From: Pelobates cultripes
Lineage: Eukaryota > Chordata > Amphibia > Anura > Pelobatidae
DNA length: 64,000 nt
Direction of reading: 5' to 3'
Assembly (NCBI GenBank): GCA_933207985.1
Contig: OW240912.1
Location: 232,561,412-232,625,411, forward strand
In this document: piece after piece, positions 1 to 11,376 of the stretch
Layout: every line of letters starts with the position of its first letter
Numbering within the stretch: the stretch's first letter is position 1
Notes under the pieces: model-generated
Databases searched by the model: none
What the model saw: only the letters and a program-made list of their open reading frames with translations
What the model was told of the DNA's origin: nothing
Made by a program: the position numbers and the translations under genes

Positions 1-1364
1 ATTTCACAATGTCTAGGAAGTGTGCCAAACTATGTGTATATTAAGGTAACTGTGCATGGTAGCCTATTTTTTTTTTTGTACGTTTTAGGGAATAGGTAAA
101 ATCAATAATTTGAGCTAGTGCAAATGTGTACATGTGTTTTAATTTCTCTGTATTTTTTCAATTCACTAGTTTATTGGAATTGATGCCAGCATGTGTAATA
201 ATACATAATTACAATAAATAATACATATGATCAAACAGAATGGAAGGCACAGTCAATCGTTATCAGCAAATTCTCCCTGCTCATCTATTCTGTCCTAGTG
301 TTTTCCATTTTTGGATGTGTGATCGTATGTACAGAGCAATACAGACCTCTGTTATAACCAGATATAACTTGATTTTCTTAGTAGAGTTATGGTTTACTTT
401 GCTAACTAAATACAGCAATTTCCCCATAGACTTCAATGGAGGAATAAATATCCAATAAAATAAGCAGAGTAAACCCCTAGTCGTTAAGCTACTGCAGCCC
501 TTAGTCATTAAGCTATAGTAAAACATTAATCTGCATAAAATAAATGCTTTGACATTGCTGTAAGTTATTTATTTTACCTGTAATGTTTTTTAAAAACCTT
601 ATTACTGAGCTGTATCAACAGCTATGGGCTGTAATAAAATTTCCTTCATTCGCCATTCGAAATGTAGGCAGATATGCAGTCATTAGATGGAATATAGTTG
701 TTTTGACCATGCCCAACCACATGACATTTTGATTGGCAATAATATACATTATTTCTGAGAATGTTATTTAGTTCCTAAATACAAAGTGGTTTATCTTAAA
801 AAAAAACAGCACATTTTATAATTAGCTGTCATTGTTTGATTAAGAAGCAGTTACCCCTTTTTTAATGCTTACGCTATTTAGGTGTTGTATATATGTATCT
901 ACTTACACACCATGAATATTGATAGCAAAGTGCATGAGGCATTCTGTTCACCGCAAAAAAACAATTACAGAAGTGTTTTTGGCACGCTGCTACTTCAAAC
1001 AAAAGAAAGTGAGGTTATTTGACTGTGAAGTGAAACATTCAATTTTTCTGACATTAATAGATATGTTTGTTTGAAATACAATTGTGCTAAAGAATTTTTT
1101 TATATACAATATATGTAAAAAAGTTGTTCATTTATAAAACAGCATTTAAAATAACATCACAATTTTATATTAATTGGATTTACTCCAATAATGTTAGCTT
1201 AAAATCAAATATTTATAAATCATAATTCTGTGTTTTGATGCTTTTAAAATATTTTGTGCAAGTAGAGATACATGATGATACTATTTTGAACTTGGCCAGA
1301 AGAAAAAGGTAGTGAGGCTGGGTGGGTGGGAAATGTTAATTTTAATAATATTAATAATTTGTAT
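1..1364. other. AT-rich intergenic or intronic DNA, no gene seen
   Basis: I see no exon-like open frame, RNA gene or recognisable transposon in this stretch. Short open frames near 240-530 lie on both strands, overlap each other and show no family similarity I recognise. There are several A and T runs but no clear tandem array until the GT-rich block that follows. Confidence 0.6.
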
Positions 1365-1799
1365 ATATGTCTGTTTGTGTATGTATGTCTGTTAGTGTGT
1401 GTATGTGTGTGTGTCAGTGTGTGTGTGTATGAGTGTATATGCTTCTGTTAGTGTATGCACGTGTGTGTATGAGTGTATGTGCTTCTGTTAGTGTATGCAT
1501 TTGTATGTTTGGGTGTATGTGCTTCTGTTAGTGTATGTTTGGGAGTGTCTGTCAAATCATTGAGTCTGTTTGTCATTTAGTGTGTGTGTGACTATTAGTG
1601 TGTGTCTGTCAGTGTGTTTGTGTGTGTGTGTCTCTCTGTCAATGAATGAGTGTGTGTCAGTGAATGTGTGTGTGTCAAATCATTGACGTCTGTGTGTTTG
1701 TCATTCTGTGTGGTTGTCATTGAGTGTGTGTGTGTTACTGTCAGTGTGTATCTGCCAGTGTGTGTCAGTGAATGCGTGTGTGTCTGTCAGAGCGTGTGC
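1365..1799. repeat. GT-rich imperfect minisatellite
   Basis: The stretch is dominated by GTGTGTGT runs interrupted by short words such as CTGTCAGTGAGTG, CTTCTGTTAGTG and GTCAAATCATTGA. The longer words recur (the CTTCTGTTAGTGTATG word appears three times between about 1,440 and 1,530), so it is a degenerate minisatellite rather than a simple (GT)n. Similar arrays occur at 2,222-2,310, 17,302-17,525, 23,325-23,490 and 28,736-28,810, each next to hAT-like or T2 sequence. Open frames through it are low-complexity artefacts. Confidence 0.85.
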
Positions 1800-2084
1800 T
1801 TAAAGGGACAGTATAGGTACCCAGACAACTTCAGCTCATTGTAGTGGTCTAGGTGCAGTGTCCCAGTCCCCTTAAACCTGCAAGTGTAATTGTTGCAGTT
1901 TCTCAGACAGCCACGAGAGGGACTTTTGGGTGGTTAGGTGACCAAAATTGCCTAACTGATGCTGGACGTTCTCACCCTGTGCATGAGGACATCCAGCATC
2001 TGCTAAATACCCATGTGTCGAATGTGGGAGGGGAGGACATGAGGGAGGGGGGCACTATAGGGAATGATAGTGCCAGGAAAACAG
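1800..2084 (+). mobile_element. T2/Kolobok-type MITE, 3' end missing
   Basis: It begins TTAAAGGGACAGTATAGG, the characteristic T2 end, followed by the CACCCAGAC-type hairpin seen in other copies of this window (ACCCAGACAACTTC then TAGTGGTCTAGGT). Further in it has the GCAGTTTCTCAGACAGCC block and a paired GATGCTGGACGT / ACATCCAGCATC stem. It ends in the internal GATAGTGCCAGGAAAAC motif, without the outer TTAA. The distal terminus is therefore lost or replaced by the adjacent hAT-like sequence. Confidence 0.75.
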
Positions 2085-2312
2085 GTGGAGTCTAAAGAGG
2101 AAGGGGTGGGTTCTTAATCAGGAAGCGGTGCGCCCTTGACAGGAAGGGGTGGTAAATTTAGATTAGGGTGGTGCTCAGGTATAGTCATGCCTAGGGCAGC
2201 ACAAAATTAAAATACACCACTGTGTGAGTGTCTGAGTATGTGTGTGCGTCTGAGTGTATGTGTGTGTCTGTGAGTGTATGTGTGTGTCTGAGTGTGTGCA
2301 TGCCTTTATATA
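2085..2312 (+). mobile_element. hAT-like non-autonomous element end with GT array
   Basis: A block running GTGGAGTCTAAAGAGGAAGG ... TAGATTAGG ... GCCTAGGGCAGCACAAAA ... ACACCACTG recurs at 28,850-29,010 in the same orientation and at 22,399-22,555 inverted. Read in reverse it starts CAGTGGTGTATTTTAA, resembling the CAGTGGCGTA-type ends of hAT elements. It is followed by a second GT-rich tract. No transposase is present. The hAT assignment rests only on the terminal bases. Confidence 0.5.
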
Positions 2313-5300
2313 TGCATACGAGTGTTTTGGTTTTTTTTTTAGCGGGGGGGGGATCTTGGGTGAGTTCCCACACTTTTTTTCCCAAGACTTGACTCCTGTG
2401 GATAACTAATACAGGATGGAAACCACAAGAGGGCACTGAACAGCTGCAGGTTTGCTAAACTGGGTCCTATGACCGCAAAATGTGCGTGCACGGTGAAAAC
2501 GCAGAACACGCATTCACGTCCCTAGTGACTTCATCTTGGGTGATACTATCATATAGCACTGTCTTGCAGCTGCCTGTGTCCTTCCTAATGCTGGAACCGG
2601 CTGCTGTCATAGGAGCTGTGCGGAGGGAGAGGCTCTGGAGGCAAGTTGAGTAGCCTTTCCCTCCTTTAGTGTGACCGCACCAATCGGATGCGGTCAAATA
2701 GCGGTGCTGATCAGGAACAGTGACAGTGGCATGCATATTCAAGAGAGTGCAAGTAGAAGATAAAATAATCTCCCATTACCATCTCACCAGCCATGAATTA
2801 AGCATGAATACGTTTTGTCTATACATTCAGCATGCTCGGATCATTCTCAGTGCCCCTCGCTATCTGTTAATTTATCTTAGCCAGAGCATCATTAATGTTT
2901 TGGCATGGACATTTTGGTGCTGGCTTAATTTGCTGATTTCATCTGCACTTTGGCGTATGCACAAAGTACATAATTGATAAACATTAATTAGAAGCAATTC
3001 TTATTGCTAGGATTTGTGTGAAAAGTAAGCAAGCAAACATTTGAAACCTCTTACTTTGTTTTCTTTTCTAAAATGACTCATGCAGACATTAGAGAAGTTA
3101 TAATACTTCTTCTTGAAACCATGGATTAAATAAAGCCTAAAGTCTTTACGCATGTATTTGATAAGTGTTGAAAATAGTATTGTATTTTCCCAGTGTGAAA
3201 ATATAAAGTGCTTTACTGCACAAATTCACAGAGAGGCCAAATCTATTGTGGGCCTGGTGCATTCAGAGGCCATTTAGTGGAACATTTCTGTGGTATATTT
3301 CCTCATCAGTGTAGTGACATATTTAGACCTTGGCTAATTAGGTCTGTTGCGTCATTTTTGGGGTTTGTTGTCCCTACCTATGTCAAATCATTTATTTTAC
3401 ATTTTACGTTTGTTGTCCACACATAATATGTAAATACTTATTTTAACGTTCTTCAAATTAGGTTTTTCACACTCTCTTGAATCAACACTGGGAACAAATA
3501 TTCGAGGTTGACTTTGAATGTCTTGAGCGTGATTTCAACAAGTAAAATGATGTAACTTATAATAAGTTCCACTTAACCTGCTTATAACTAAATAAATTTA
3601 GTTTTTTATTTTATTTTATTAGCTCTGGTTCCTTTGCATCATTTCCATGCCCACTGGCTGCAAATATGTGTAAGTGGTAAGAGGAGCATATGAAATAATG
3701 TAAGCCTTTGTGTGATATAAAATGTTTTACCTTATTGGTGGGTATAAAGAAATAAAATATGAGAGAGAGGGAGAGAGGACATTGTGATCCAAATTATATT
3801 CTTGTCACATACTTCTCATGTGCGTTGGCAGTGGGGGATGAAGTGTGGGGTATGACTACAGAAATGTGTTAATATGATTGGCGAAATGAAATTGATCAAT
3901 ATGGCATGAGAGATTAACTGGGGTCATAGGGCTAGGAGGATATAAATTGGAGGGAGCATTACTTGGGATAATGCCTGAATAATTAAATTATGTTGAATAA
4001 TTCTCTATTAAGATAAAATAGGGTAAAGGGATGCAAAGTGGAAACTCTAGCTTATAGATCAACTGTAGGTGGTGGGTATATTAAATGGGTGGCAGAGATG
4101 GATGGAGCAATAACTGGGGAGACAGTGAAAGAGGCATATCATCTATAGCCTCTCTATAGAGAAACAGTGGAAATTATATCCAAACCAAAACTTCATTTTT
4201 CACTGTAATGAATGTGGAAAATGCTTTGCTTAAGTAAAACCTTGAAACAATGTTTTTTTAGGCAGTGGAGAGGAAGCAGTTTGTCCTTAAACCAAGGAAG
4301 CATAATATCTTCCATTCCTGACTCAGAGTAAGGATAACACAATTATTAAACATATACTCATTGCATCTGTCCTTTCTAGTAAAGTAAACGGGATTACCAA
4401 ATATTTGACTTTAGATAGCCATCTAGGGTCCAGTTATTAGACTTGGCCCTTGAACCATAGTTTGTTTGGCCCCATTCACATTGCCTTTATGAATAATGAA
4501 GATGTGGGCTTGGGTGGAGGGGGGCAGTATTCTGCATGGGTCCTTGTGGGATATTAATTATTCTCTACTACTAAACAAGGCCAGTGGGCTGAATTCAGGA
4601 AACTCCATAAGTGATTAATTATCTAGGTGTAAATTTTAAAAACACAGGGCATATGGTATTTTACCACATTCAGAAGAGTTGCTCCAACTAAAAAACAGTG
4701 TTGTAATAAAACACTGTTTTTGGTTAATGCAAGCTTTACAGGTATGTACCCCAAACAGATGATAAATGATAAAGATAAAAAAATGAAGTGAAAAAGAAAC
4801 ACTTACCTCAGATCCTTGGCCAATGACCCCTCACTGGATGAAAAGGGATATCCCAGAATACAGCCAAGGGGATGCCTTGGTCGGTATTGAGGGATGGCCA
4901 TGCCGTCATTGTACATCTGACACCAGCATGCAATACATTCATACTGACCACAGCTGCTCAATATGCTTTATCATTCTTGCTTATGTCTCTGCCAGAGTTG
5001 GGGTTGGCTATATCTGCATATACAGTGTGTCAGATTCCAATGACAAGTTCAAATCACTGAAGTGGTCATGTAGCTTGGAGTAAACCATTTAAAAAGGACA
5101 TAGTGTTAGACAGAAACTACACAACACAATCCAGTCTTTTAAAATATTGGAAATGTTATTTGTTGTCTACAGTTTGTGAAATGATTTTATTTTTTTTTTG
5201 CTTCAGGAAGCAAAATGTTCATTTGTGGTTGTCACAGTAATTTAATCAATTTCAGAGAGGAAGAGAAGTAGTTTAAACTTTTTCATTTTGTACCACATTT

Positions 5301-5367
5301 TCTCAAGTAGGTATTTTAATGACAGAGAAACTGTGCATCATTTCATGTATTCCTACTATCATAATAC
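2313..5367. other. No gene seen; unassigned DNA
   Basis: No exon, RNA gene or classified repeat could be supported. A CpG-richer segment at about 2,450-2,740 stands out from the AT-rich surroundings and may be an old repeat or a regulatory patch. Its open frames show no recognisable domain. A short GAGAGAGG purine run lies near 3,760. Confidence 0.55.
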
Positions 5368-5450
5368 GGGTTCCTATACAGCTGGCAAAGTGTCATGCGG
5401 GCTGTAGCTGTACAACAGCTGGAGATCTACTTTTAAACACGCGCTACGCC
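5368..5450 (-). repeat. hAT-like MITE fragment
   Basis: GGCTGTAGCTGTACAACAGC and the following GGAGATC, read on the minus strand, resemble the subterminal part of a vertebrate hAT-type MITE family whose outer end reads CAGGGATAGGCAAC. Versions of that outer end are at 35,106 and 56,713 in this window. Only the inner portion is present here. Confidence 0.4.
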
Positions 5451-5994
5451 AATTCAATGAGAAGCACTTATTAGTTATTTGTTAAAATGGTTCTTGAAAC
5501 CTGCCCAATATTGTGTGCAAAAACAGCTAATATTGACTTTGAACAAGTAGTAATTAATTAATCTTAAACTGAATTCTGGAAATTTTAATTAACTAGTATT
5601 TTCACATTGCATGTAATTATAAATATGTGCAGAAAGGACTGCAGCAAATAACAAAATATGAATTCTCCTGCAGGCTTAGATGACATTTTCACAGGTTATA
5701 TACCATCTGAAAATATTGAAAAATATGTTAATGATTTGTAAAAATCATCTAAATAATAGATTAATTTGACATTTTACACCAATTTAAAAACACCTACATA
5801 GGCAGGCAGCTCAGGTAAAGGTATGAGATCTATGCCATTAATTCAATAAAATACATTAGAGAATTTATGAAAAGCATTTAATGTGGATGACAACACTAAC
5901 AATAACATTGATTATGTTCATCATAAATTGCTGTCTACATGGTCGACTCATCCAGTATAATGGAAGTTTACAGAAAAAAAGAAAAACACTTTAA
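5451..5994. other. No gene seen; AT-rich DNA
   Basis: This is AT-rich sequence with no supported feature up to the start of the LINE relic near 5,995. Confidence 0.6.
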
Positions 5995-7975
5995 CCCGTT
6001 AACACCAGGCTCCCACCCTGACTGGCTACCACAAGGCAGAACAATACTGGTCATGAAGGACCCTCACAAGGGAACAGCACCATCCAATTACTGACCAATA
6101 ACCTGCCTCCCCACAACATGGAAACTCCTGTCAGGCATCATAGCCTCCAAGATCCAAGGGCATTTGAATCAATATATGAGAAATACTCAGAAGGGGATTG
6201 AAAACAACACCAGAGGGTCAAAACACCAACTACTGGTAGACTAAGCTGTCACAAGGGATTCTAAGACCAGACAGACCAATCTGTGTACGGCCTGCATTGA
6301 CTACAAGAAAGTGTCATGATCTTGTGCAGGTCAGATAGGAGACTTATGCCAGGGTTGTTATTTGAAACTTTATTGGTGCTTTTAGACATAATATTTATAT
6401 TGAGGAATAACAGAATTAAGGCAATATACCACAAAACAGGATACTTGCAAAATGATAAAGAGAGTCTGTGATCTCCAGGTAGGGTTGACACAAAGGCAGG
6501 TTGGTATCAATGGCATGCTGGTTACAGAGGCAGGCTAGTAACAGTAGAAGGCTGATAACGGAGGCAGGTTTGTAACACTGGAAGGCTGTTTACAGTGGCA
6601 GGTTTGTAAAACAGGAAGGCCTGTTGTGAGCAGGGTGTAGCCTTCTGTAGCTGAAGCAAGTAATTAGTCCTAGGCAGGTGAGGACTGAGGTGACTAGTGG
6701 CTAGGGAGGCCACTGGTGGTTGAGAGCTGGAACTTCTTTTTAAAGGAACAGAAACAAAAGGAAGATAAAACATAGCAATCCTGACAGAAAGCCTATAACA
6801 CAATGCCACACACATGGATACTGGAATGCTTGGCTCTCTACAAGGTCAGCAAGACAATAAGAGCCTTCATCAAGAACTCGATGGGCAAGGGTAAAAAAAA
6901 CTCTAGAAGCCAATTCTAGGACAATAACACAAGTGAACATTAAATGTGGCATATACCAAGGTGATGCGCTCTCCCCAATTCTGTTATGCATAAGCCTCAA
7001 GCCCCTTAGCCAGATCCTCAAGAAGAGTGGATACAGATACAGATTGAAGAGTAGAGCTACCATCAGCCACCTACTCTACATGGATGACATCAAGCTGTAT
7101 GCCAAGAATGAGCGAGACATTGACTCACTGATCCACCTAACTAGGATATACAGCAAGGACATCAGAATGTTGTTTGGACTAGAGAAGGACGGGCGGATGA
7201 TAGCAAAAAAAGGGAAGATGATCAGGACAGAAGGAGTTGAAGTCCCAGAAGGCCAAATAGAAATGGTAAAAAACAGGTACAAGTACCTGGGGGTACCACA
7301 AACACATGACAACCATGAGGAAGAGGCAAGGAGGATATCAACATCCAAGTACCTCCAAAGAGTCAGACAGGTCCTGAAGTCCCACATCAATGGCAAGAAC
7401 AAGCTCCAAGCCATCAAAACACATGCCCTACCGATCATCAGGTACCCAGCTGGAATAATAACCTGGCCAAGAGAATAACTAGTCACCATGGATGTCAAGA
7501 CCAGGAAACTACTCACTATGGATGGAGGATTCCACCCGAAATCCAGCACCCAGAGACTGTACACCTGCCAGAAGGAATGAGGTCGGGGCCTGATGAGTGT
7601 CAAGGCCACAGTCCTGGATGAAACACAGAGCATCCACAAGTACATTACGAAGATGGCTCCCAAAAATCAACTGCTAAGAGAATGCCACAGATTGAGGATG
7701 CAGAAAAATAGGAAGTTCCTTGACTGAAAGAGGAACTAGAAATGATGTGGAATGTGAAGGCAGTAGTAGTCCCAGATGTGATAGGAGCACTCGGGGATGT
7801 GACTCCCAAGTTGGGGGAGTGGCTTCGACAGATTCTAGGTGGGACATCTGAGATCGCTGTCCAGAAGAGTGCAGTGCTAGGAACAGCTAAGATACTGCAC
7901 AGAACCCTCAAACTCCCAGGCCTCTTGTAGAGAGCCCGAGAATAAGGAATAAACATACCACCCAGGAGGGGTGTG
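5995..7975 (+). pseudogene. Broken LINE RT (R2/R4-like, restriction-like endonuclease type)
   Basis: This is a decayed non-LTR reverse transcriptase. The upstream part (to 6,311) encodes GRTILVMKDPHKGT, then an NTRGSKHQLL block and IDYKK, with in-frame stops. After a solo LTR the frame resumes with GIYQGDALSP, LLYMDDIKLYAKNERDIDS (the catalytic Y-x-D-D box reads YMDD) and KTHALPIIRYPAGI. It ends with TPKLGEWL and KSAVLGTAKI up to a stop at 7,930. From memory of this family, a zinc knuckle and PD-(D/E)xK endonuclease should lie between the RRL-like region and LKEELE. Here those two points are joined directly near 7,720, so the endonuclease is deleted. The 3' UTR probably runs into the AT-rich tail near 7,975. 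The clade name is tentative, but RT identity is secure. Confidence 0.82.
6312..6786 (-). mobile_element. Solo LTR (475 bp) with 5-bp target duplication GAAAG
   Basis: The element begins TGTCATGATC and ends CAATCCTGACA, and is flanked on both sides by GAAAG (6,307-6,311 and 6,787-6,791). Removing it restores the LINE reading CTACAAGAAAGCCTATAAC. TG...CA termini and a 5-bp duplication are the signature of a retroviral-type integrase, and no internal region remains. The minus strand is preferred because, read that way, it starts TGTCAGGATT like the LTR at 49,912 and has CCAATAAAG near its 3' end. Positions 6,498-6,625 hold imperfect repeats of GGCAGG(T/C)T(T/A)GTAACA-like units. Confidence 0.88.
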
Positions 7976-8032
7976 AAAAAGCAATATAAATAAAATAAAT
8001 AATATAAATAATATAATATATACATATAAATA

Positions 8033-8110
8033 ATTACATAAATATACACATAGGATTTAAATACATATATATGTATATATATTTGCATTCTATGTGTATA
8101 TTTATGTAAT
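8033..8110. repeat. Perfect 21-bp inverted repeat
   Basis: The arm 8,033-8,053 begins ATTACATAAATATAC and is exactly complementary to 8,090-8,110, across a 36-base AT-rich spacer. It lies just downstream of the LINE relic tail and may be the core of a small MITE. Confidence 0.75.
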
Positions 8111-8915
8111 ATTCTAACATAATTAAGTCATTTTGTTAATTATGTTTTGAGGGACCAGTCTAGGCAGCAAGTCCAGAAAATTTAATTTGCAAGCCCATAT
8201 TTCCCACCATAAAACCTGGTCATGGGGGTACTATTGTACTTGGGAGACTTCGCAGAACACAAATATGTTTGTTATAAAAGAGTAGAACCTATCACGACGA
8301 TGATTTCACCAGTAAAATGGCATTTTTTTGTGTAACAAATGCAAAAAACTAATATAAACGCTAGCTTTGGCCAGCGTTTATGACTAAGTAGCTACTAAAA
8401 AACATTTGACATACCCCATTTTGAATACCCTGGGTTGTCTACTTTTTCAAAAGGTATGCCATGGTGGGGTTAATTTTAATTTCTGGGCTTCCATACAATC
8501 TCAAAGGCAACATAAGCCCAGCAAACCAATCCAGCAAATTTCAATGGAAAAGGGGAAAGCCCTATATTTGACCCCTGCTAGTTTCCAAAACCTCATAAAA
8601 CCTGTACATAGGGGGTACTGTGGAACTCGTGAAACATTGCTGAATACAAATATGTGTATTTGATTGCAGTAAAATCTAACAGTATGAGGACATTCACAGT
8701 TAAAATGTCATGCAGAACTTGAAAAATAACAAATTTCTTTTATTTCTCACACTTTTTTGGATTTTATTACATTCAATTATGTTTCATATATAAATATGTG
8801 ATATGAAATAAAAACCCTGTTTATCCTGAACAAAATGATATATAATAAGTGTGGGTGCACCTAATATGAAAGAGGTGAACAACATATAGCGCAAATTCCA
8901 GGTTTTGTTTACATT
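8111..8915. repeat. Unclassified repeat with two diverged ~385-bp units
   Basis: TAAAACCTGGTCATGGGGGT with CAGAACACAAATATG (about 8,209-8,270) recurs as TAAAACCTGTACATAGGGGG with TGAATACAAATATG (about 8,595-8,655). The flanking words CCAGCAAATTT and TCCAGAAAATTT also correspond. The block therefore looks like a diverged tandem dimer. Phrases of this type are common in frog genomes in my recollection, but I cannot name the family. Confidence 0.5.
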
Positions 8916-10214
8916 TTACAAAAAGAAAAGTCCTGCGCTCACTCCCATCACTCCTGGGCGGCAGCAACGACTACAGTACACATCAGCTAATACAAATAAA
9001 GCGGAGGTGTCCTTGAATTCGTGAATCTCCTTAATTTCCCCAGGCCAGTTGCCCCACATCCAATCATTGCCAAAAATTGCGGCAAATCCGGATGAGGCCG
9101 CAGCATCCATTAAGATAGACACAGACTTGTCTGTCAAAACTGGAACAAAAATGCTCCTCCCATCCCAATGCAGCAAGAGGAATCAGATTGCAATTGAGGA
9201 AATAAGTAATTGGGATATGAAAGCCTGCCCTTGTGGTATAATTTTCATTGCAAAATTAAGTGATCACAACAGGCATTGCAACTCCTTCCAATTACAAGAA
9301 CCCCCGGTTAGGTAATGGTCAATGGCTGAAAGGATGCGCTCAATCTTTTCCCGGGGGAGGCTAGCCTGCATATGAACAGAGTCCAGCACAACCCCCAGGA
9401 AATTAATGATTGTATCAGGACCTTCAGTCTTTGTGGGTGAAATAGGCACTCCTAGTCGAGTGAACAATCGTGTAGTAGAATGGAGGCTACTGGGTGGTAA
9501 CGGGCTACTCTCTATGGACAGAAAATCATCCAGGTAATGGATAACAGTGGGGCATTTACAGATGTTAAGCAGCATCCAACACAATGTCTCCGCAAACATA
9601 TTGAAAATTCTGGGGCTGCTCTTAGAACCAAACGTGAGACGTGTGAAAAAATAGTATGAACCTTGCCACTTAACACCATGTAAATGACACAGGGACGGAT
9701 GGATAAGGAGTAGCTTGAAAGCATTCACTATATTCGTTTTGCCAAGCCATGCTCCCACCCCAGCTAAGAGGATGGCATTGATGGCATTATCTATGGTCGC
9801 GTATTGGAGTGAGAATTCCTCCGATGGAATAAGTGAGTTAAGACTTGGGGTAGGTGATGCATGGGGAGCAGAGAGGTCAATAATCAACCTTATCTTATTC
9901 GATGATTTACCCGTGACCAGTCCTAAGGGGTTAGTTCTCCATACCGCGAAAGGCGGAGAGACGAAAGGGCCTATTAAAAACTCTTGGTCTATTTCTTTAT
10001 GGAGCAGTAGGTTAATTGTGTCAGGATCAGCCAGGGCTGTCTGCAAGTTTTTACATTCCATGACTCCAGTATGCATAGAAATAATACCTGTGTGAAACCC
10101 CAAGGTGAAACCTGTTACCAAAAATTCTACGAGATGTTGAGATGGGTGAACACACAATAATTCTTTAAGCAGGGAGACATTAAGAGATGAAAAGTACTGC
10201 ATAGGGTATAATTT
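8916..10214 (-). pseudogene. Ngaro-like reverse transcriptase / partial RNase H
   Basis: The minus-strand frame gives SPPFAVWRTNPLGLV, IRLIIDLSAPHAS, LGKTNIVNAFKLLLIHP and TRLTFGSKSSPRIFNMFAE. These correspond to RT motifs 1-4 of the DIRS order. The HYLDDFLSIE box near 9,530 carries the two catalytic aspartates. The usual D of motif A appears as N (KTNIVNAF rather than K-D-x-x-x-A). LGVVLDSVHMQASLPREK forms the thumb region. RNase H begins ILMDAAASSGFAAIF on a shifted frame (8,916-9,176) and breaks off. The copy is frameshifted and truncated, so it cannot encode an active enzyme. The upstream gag zinc-finger region runs into this frame without a stop. Confidence 0.85.
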
Positions 10215-11376
10215 ATTTGGACACATTATCTTAGAGTGAGCACGGAAACATTGGGAGCAGATATGAAGTAGTCTGCAGGCGCTGTATCCACAAGTGCCAG
10301 TGTTAAAGTTATTGCAAACTTGTGATTTTCCTAAGAACACTGTATCGTGTCATAGCTTATCCTTAAGAACCTTGCCTGGCCTCCCTGTGGGCAACATGTT
10401 GGTAGGGGGGCAGAAAGTATCCACTGCTGGGGTGCACAGATTCGCAGTGTGCAAGTTGGAAGAACAAATGGCACAAGCTGGTGCCTTCAGGCCCGCAAAG
10501 TGTCGACAAAAATCTGTGTGTCAAGCACACTCTAATCAGCTTGATAATTAAACTGGGACAGAGCTGCCGACGCCTGGTGGTAGTCGTAAAAAGAAAGCAC
10601 GGTGGTAGTCGTAAAAAGACGTACCACCGTACTTGTGCCCCAAATCCACCAGCTTGTGTAGGTATTTAATTATCAATTCTTCCCTCCTATCGGGATATAC
10701 AGAGCATATCATGTCCCTGTAGATCCCGAAAGCCAACACAAATTCCGGTATGGATAGCTTGTGATTCAGCCTAGGGTCCCTGGATTTTAACACAACAGAC
10801 ATGTCCCCATATGCATATGTTTTGTTATTAATGACATCTTGAGAAGCAATGAGAAGAGATATCAAATTGACATCCTTTCTCTCCGAGATGTCCTTCCTTA
10901 TGTTAGCTGGCACCATGTGTGCCGGGTTAACAATATGAGGGTCTTTAGAACCTGTTGGAACATTACCAGGTAGGGGGCCGGGGAAAATTGCAGTGTCAGG
11001 ATTCCACAGAACCGCAGGAGAATTCTGCTGGCTAGGTGCGTCCATCTTTATCAAGCTTGTCGGTAATACGACCCAAGGAAGTCAGGACCGATGCTAATAC
11101 AGCTTGCAGATCAGAAGTCTGACCGCTACTAGACCCTTCTCCCGCCTCCAGTGTAATCAGTTTGAGTATTTAAAAGTCTATATAATTCCTGGCCGTGGCA
11201 AGGTAAGGAATGTTCCTCTTTATTAATTCGGCAATGATCCTAGGGATGGTCCATGATCTGAGGGATGAAGGGCTTGCAGTGTCACCACCGCGGAATGGAG
11301 TGACCGATCTAGCCGGTGTACTGGGGAGAGACAGTTCGTCCCTGCCTTCCGGTAGTTGTGACATGCTACAAAACAA
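10215..11376 (-). pseudogene. Ngaro-like gag
   Basis: The start is set at an ATG near 11,355 (MSQLPEGRDEL). An N-terminal segment WTIPRIIAELIKRNIPYLA resembles a SAP-like helix pair seen in Ngaro gag proteins. A stop near 11,173 and frame changes follow. The conserved core reads LNHKLSIPEFVLAFGIYRDM and YLHKLVDLGHKYGGTSFYDY (10,600-10,770). The C-terminal part holds FCRHFAGLKAPACAIC and then VCNNFNTGTCGYSACRL with HICSQCF, a cysteine/histidine nucleic-acid-binding finger (10,250-10,325). It would coat element RNA in a particle. Several frameshifts and a stop make it a pseudogene. Confidence 0.78.
10568..10617. repeat. ~29-bp tandem duplication inside gag
   Basis: GGTGGTAGTCGTAAAAAGA occurs twice in close succession (about 10,576 and 10,601). 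It coincides with the place where the gag frame is lost after SFYDYHRAFF, so this duplication probably caused one frameshift. Confidence 0.7.

Noticed and set aside
1650..1844. Cys/Val-rich open frame through the GT-rich array
   Set aside because: It is a by-product of GTGTGT sequence. The same kind of peptide appears at 17,320-17,601 and has no conserved structure.
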